From: Arthrobacter methylotrophus
GTDB taxonomy: Bacteria > Actinomycetota > Actinomycetes > Actinomycetales > Micrococcaceae
DNA length: 64,000 bases
Direction: 5' to 3'
NCBI RefSeq assembly: GCF_039539965.1
Contig: NZ_BAABED010000001.1
Location: 3,968,001 to 4,032,000, forward strand
Shown in pieces: positions 61,731 through 64,000 of the stretch. Position 1 is the stretch's first letter, and every line of letters begins with the position of its first letter. A model generated the notes under the pieces. That model saw nothing but the letters and a program-made list of their open reading frames with translations. It made no database searches and was not told the origin of the DNA. Both the position numbers and the translations under genes were made by a program.

Positions 61731-62492
61731 ATGTCTTACTCCATCCAGCTGTACACCCTGCGCAACGCCATGCAGGAAGACCTGCCGGGCACCATTAAGA
61801 AGGTTGCCGAGATCGGTTACACGCAGGTCGAACCCTACAATTTCGTGGCCACGGCGAAGGAACTGGGCGCTGCTTTGAAGGAGAACGGGCTGACCGCCCC
61901 TTCCGGCCACGCTCCGCTGCTGAGCCAGGACCAGGATGAGATCTTCGCCGCCGCCAAGGAACTAGGAATCGCCACCGTCATCGATCCGTACCTGCCTGCC
62001 GAGCACTGGCAGAACGCCGAGGACATCCAGGCCACCGCGGCCAAACTCAACGCCGCAGCCAAGAAAGGCGCCGACTACGGCATCCGCGTCGGCTACCACA
62101 ACCATGCCTGGGAACTCGAGTCCAGCATCGAGGGCCAGACCGCCCTGGAGTACTTCGAAAGCCTCCTCGACCCGGAACTGGTCCTGGAAGTCGACACTTA
62201 CTGGGCATCGGTCGGCGGCCAGAACCCCGTCGAGTTGCTTGCCCGCCTGGGTGACCGCGTGAAGTTCATCCACATCAAGGACGGCCCCGGCACCACCGAC
62301 ACGAAAGCCCAGCTGCCGGCGGGCAAGGGCACCATCCCGGTGCTCGACGTCGTTGCTGCCGCGAAGTCCCTGGAGGTGGGCGTCGTGGAATTCGACGACT
62401 ACGCCGGAGACATCTTCGAAGGCATTGCCGAAAGCCTCGCCTTCCTGCGGGACTCCGCTGCAACAGCAGGAGCACAGGACGTGAACGCATGA
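61731..62492 (+). CDS. Sugar phosphate isomerase/epimerase family protein (TIM barrel)
   Basis: 253 residues, AAGGAAAA before ATG 61731. SIQLYTLRNAMQEDLPGTIK, VGYHNHAWELESSIEGQTAL, LVLEVDTYWASVGGQNPVEL and VKFIHIKDGPGTTDTKAQLP mark the xylose-isomerase-like TIM barrel with metal ligands Glu, Asp, His and Glu. Proteins of this type act on inosose, keto-sugars or 3-keto-glycosides. It overlaps the following Gfo/Idh gene by four bases, which argues that the two enzymes work in succession. Confidence 0.86.
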   Translation: MSYSIQLYTLRNAMQEDLPGTIKKVAEIGYTQVEPYNFVATAKELGAALKENGLTAPSGHAPLLSQDQDEIFAAAKELGIATVIDPYLPAEHWQNAEDIQATAAKLNAAAKKGADYGIRVGYHNHAWELESSIEGQTALEYFESLLDPELVLEVDTYWASVGGQNPVELLARLGDRVKFIHIKDGPGTTDTKAQLPAGKGTIPVLDVVAAAKSLEVGVVEFDDYAGDIFEGIAESLAFLRDSAATAGAQDVNA

Positions 62493-63646
62493 GCGCCGCA
62501 ACGCAGCAGAGCACACCTTCCACCCCGTCTTCCCTGCGTTTTCCCTCCGGGGGGCCCGTGGGCGTCGCCGTCATCGGCGCCGGGAACATCAGCAAGGCCT
62601 ACCTGGACAACCTGACGGTCTTCCCGGACCTGAAAGTCCACGTCATCGCCGACCTCTTCGAGGAAGCCGCGGAAGCGCGGGCCAAGGAATACGGAATCCC
62701 CGAGTGGGGCGGCGTGGACGCGGCACTGAACCACCCCGACGTCGAAATCATCGTCAACCTGACCATCCCGGCGGCGCACGTCGAGGTGGCCACAGCGGCC
62801 GTGGCTGCCGGCAAGCACGTCTGGACCGAGAAGCCGTTCTCCCTGGACCGCGAATCCGGTTTGGCCCTGCTGAAGACGGCCGACGCCGCGGGCATCCGCC
62901 TCGGCTGCGCACCGGACACCTTCCTGGGCGCCGGCCTGCAAACGGCCCGCCGCATCATCGAACGCGGCGACATCGGAACCCCGCTGACCGCCCTGACCAT
63001 GTTCCAGACCCCCGGTCCGGAGTCCTGGCACCCGAACCCGGCATTCCTGTTCCAGCAGGGCGCAGGTCCACTCTTCGACATGGGTCCGTACTACATCACC
63101 GCACTGGTCCAGACCTTCGGTTCGGTCCGCCAGGTGGCCGCCGTCGGCTCCAAAGCCAAGGAAGTCCGCGTTGTCGGTTCCGGGCCCAAGGCCGGCGAGG
63201 AATTCGCCGTCGAGGTCCCCACGCATGTGAGCGCAATGCTCCAGTTCGAAGGGGGCGCCTCCTCGCACAGCGTCTTCAGCTTCGAATCGCCCCGCTTGCG
63301 GATGGGCTTCGTGGAAATCACCGGAACCGAGGGCACCCTCGAACTCCCGGACCCGAACTTCTTCGACGGCGACATCAAGCTGTGGCGCGCGGGAGCCGAA
63401 GAAGCTGAAACCATTCCCGCCACGGGCCCTGCCAACGGCCGTGGCATGGGCGTGCTGGACATGGCCCGTTCACTCCGCGCCGGTGTTCCGCACCGCGCCC
63501 AAGGAGCCCTCGCCTACCACGTGGTCGATACCTTGGTCTCCATTTCCGAGTCCGCCGAAACAGGCACCTTTGTAGGCGTCGACAGCTCCGCCGTGACCTC
63601 TCAGGCCCTCCCCGAGGACTGGGACCCGATGGCCGCCACCCTCTAG
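62489..63646 (+). CDS. Gfo/Idh/MocA-family oxidoreductase 2
   Basis: 385 residues. GVAVIGAGNISKAYLDNLTV (NAD loop), VEIIVNLTIPAAHVEVATAA, VWTEKPFSLDRESGLALLKT (catalytic Lys), then GAGPLFDMGPYYITALVQTF, where the Asp/His pair helps catalysis (DMGPYY). Domain order and length fit the family. It follows the isomerase and precedes a third member. Likely sugar dehydrogenase in a 3-keto or inositol-like route; which of the three oxidises the substrate first is not known. Confidence 0.9.
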   Translation: MSAATQQSTPSTPSSLRFPSGGPVGVAVIGAGNISKAYLDNLTVFPDLKVHVIADLFEEAAEARAKEYGIPEWGGVDAALNHPDVEIIVNLTIPAAHVEVATAAVAAGKHVWTEKPFSLDRESGLALLKTADAAGIRLGCAPDTFLGAGLQTARRIIERGDIGTPLTALTMFQTPGPESWHPNPAFLFQQGAGPLFDMGPYYITALVQTFGSVRQVAAVGSKAKEVRVVGSGPKAGEEFAVEVPTHVSAMLQFEGGASSHSVFSFESPRLRMGFVEITGTEGTLELPDPNFFDGDIKLWRAGAEEAETIPATGPANGRGMGVLDMARSLRAGVPHRAQGALAYHVVDTLVSISESAETGTFVGVDSSAVTSQALPEDWDPMAATL

Positions 63647-63655
63647 GAATCACTC

Positions 63656-64000
63656 ATGACTAGCTCCGCCCCTACCCCCACCAGCCCTGAAACCAGCCAC
63701 CCGCAGGGTACCAGCGTCGGTAAAACGACCCTCGGTGTCGCCGCGATCGGCTACGCGTTCATGGGCAAGGCCCATTCGAACGCGTGGCGGAATGTGGCCA
63801 GCTTTTTCGACGTCCCGGCTTTCGAACAGAAAGTGCTCGTGGGCCGGGACCCGGAACAAGTTGCCGAGGCCGCGGCGAAGTACGGGTGGAGCGAGTCCGC
63901 CACGGACTGGCGCTCGGTCCTGGAACGCGATGACATCCACATCGTGGACATCTGCGCCCCGGGCTGGATGCACGCCGAAATCGCCATCGCGGCGCTGGAG
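63656..64000 (+). CDS. Gfo/Idh/MocA-family oxidoreductase 3 (5' part)
   Basis: The first 115 codons are in the window. After a Thr/Ser-rich head of about 25 residues comes LGVAAIGYAFMGKAHSNAWR, whose FMGKAHS is typical of a branch that includes levoglucosan and inositol-type dehydrogenases; IHIVDICAPGWMHAEIAIAA follows. Ends at the window edge before the catalytic EKP. It is nine bases beyond the previous stop and evidently in the operon. Confidence 0.85.
   Translation, partial: MTSSAPTPTSPETSHPQGTSVGKTTLGVAAIGYAFMGKAHSNAWRNVASFFDVPAFEQKVLVGRDPEQVAEAAAKYGWSESATDWRSVLERDDIHIVDICAPGWMHAEIAIAALE

Overview
The window is high-GC DNA (about 60-70% in most lines by spot count) from an actinobacterium. 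The best fit is a soil Micrococcaceae of the Arthrobacter / Pseudarthrobacter / Paenarthrobacter type. This rests on the actinobacterial group 1h hydrogenase operon, a RamB-type regulator beside the glyoxylate-shunt genes, an AbiEi/endonuclease-fold orphan, many GTG/TTG starts and tightly overlapping operons. The genus is inferred; no rRNA or tRNA gene was seen.

Layout. 1-9.2 kb: chromosomal genes, comprising the tail of a DNA glycosylase, a YczE membrane protein divergent from a MocR regulator, a deletion scar with the stubs of a TetR and a DUF4188-like gene, an ArsR/SRPBCC pair, a secreted phospholipase C-like enzyme, a pseudouridine synthase, a macro-domain protein and a DedA protein. 9.4-18.2 kb: a compact operon for a high-affinity (group 1h) [NiFe] hydrogenase (hypA-hypB-hhyS-hhyL, five accessory genes including a 39-residue membrane peptide, an endopeptidase and hypC). 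hypD, hypE and hypF are absent; a frame-shifted transposon relic lies just downstream. 20-24.4 kb: a hydrogenase-neighbourhood-type protein and a FecBCD-type metal ABC importer. 24.5-28.4 kb: PEP carboxylase and a DUF1684 protein.

28.7-31.8 kb is the most unusual part: an AT-richer minus-strand island holding a 27-codon peptide gene with a strong ribosome site, a hairpin with a U-rich tail, a YcaO/TOMM-type maturase split over two reading frames, and an MFS exporter. It reads as a small, possibly undescribed peptide-modification (RiPP) system.

32-48.6 kb: acyl-CoA dehydrogenase plus SDR, a GH76 enzyme, tgt and a YhhQ-type queuosine-precursor transporter, an ABC export pair, an MHS-family symporter and several small conserved genes. 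48.7-53.5 kb: ramB divergent from aceA-aceB (glyoxylate shunt). 53.7-64 kb: an MFS transporter, then a ROK repressor divergent from a sugar operon (ABC importer, three Gfo/Idh/MocA-type proteins, a truncated relative and a sugar isomerase/epimerase), which runs off the window.

Three dispersed repeat families punctuate the intergenic DNA: a fixed-length 66-bp palindrome (five copies), clusters of GTGAGCGAGCGT-type units (six sites), and a 58-bp GC-rich element (two copies flanking one gene).
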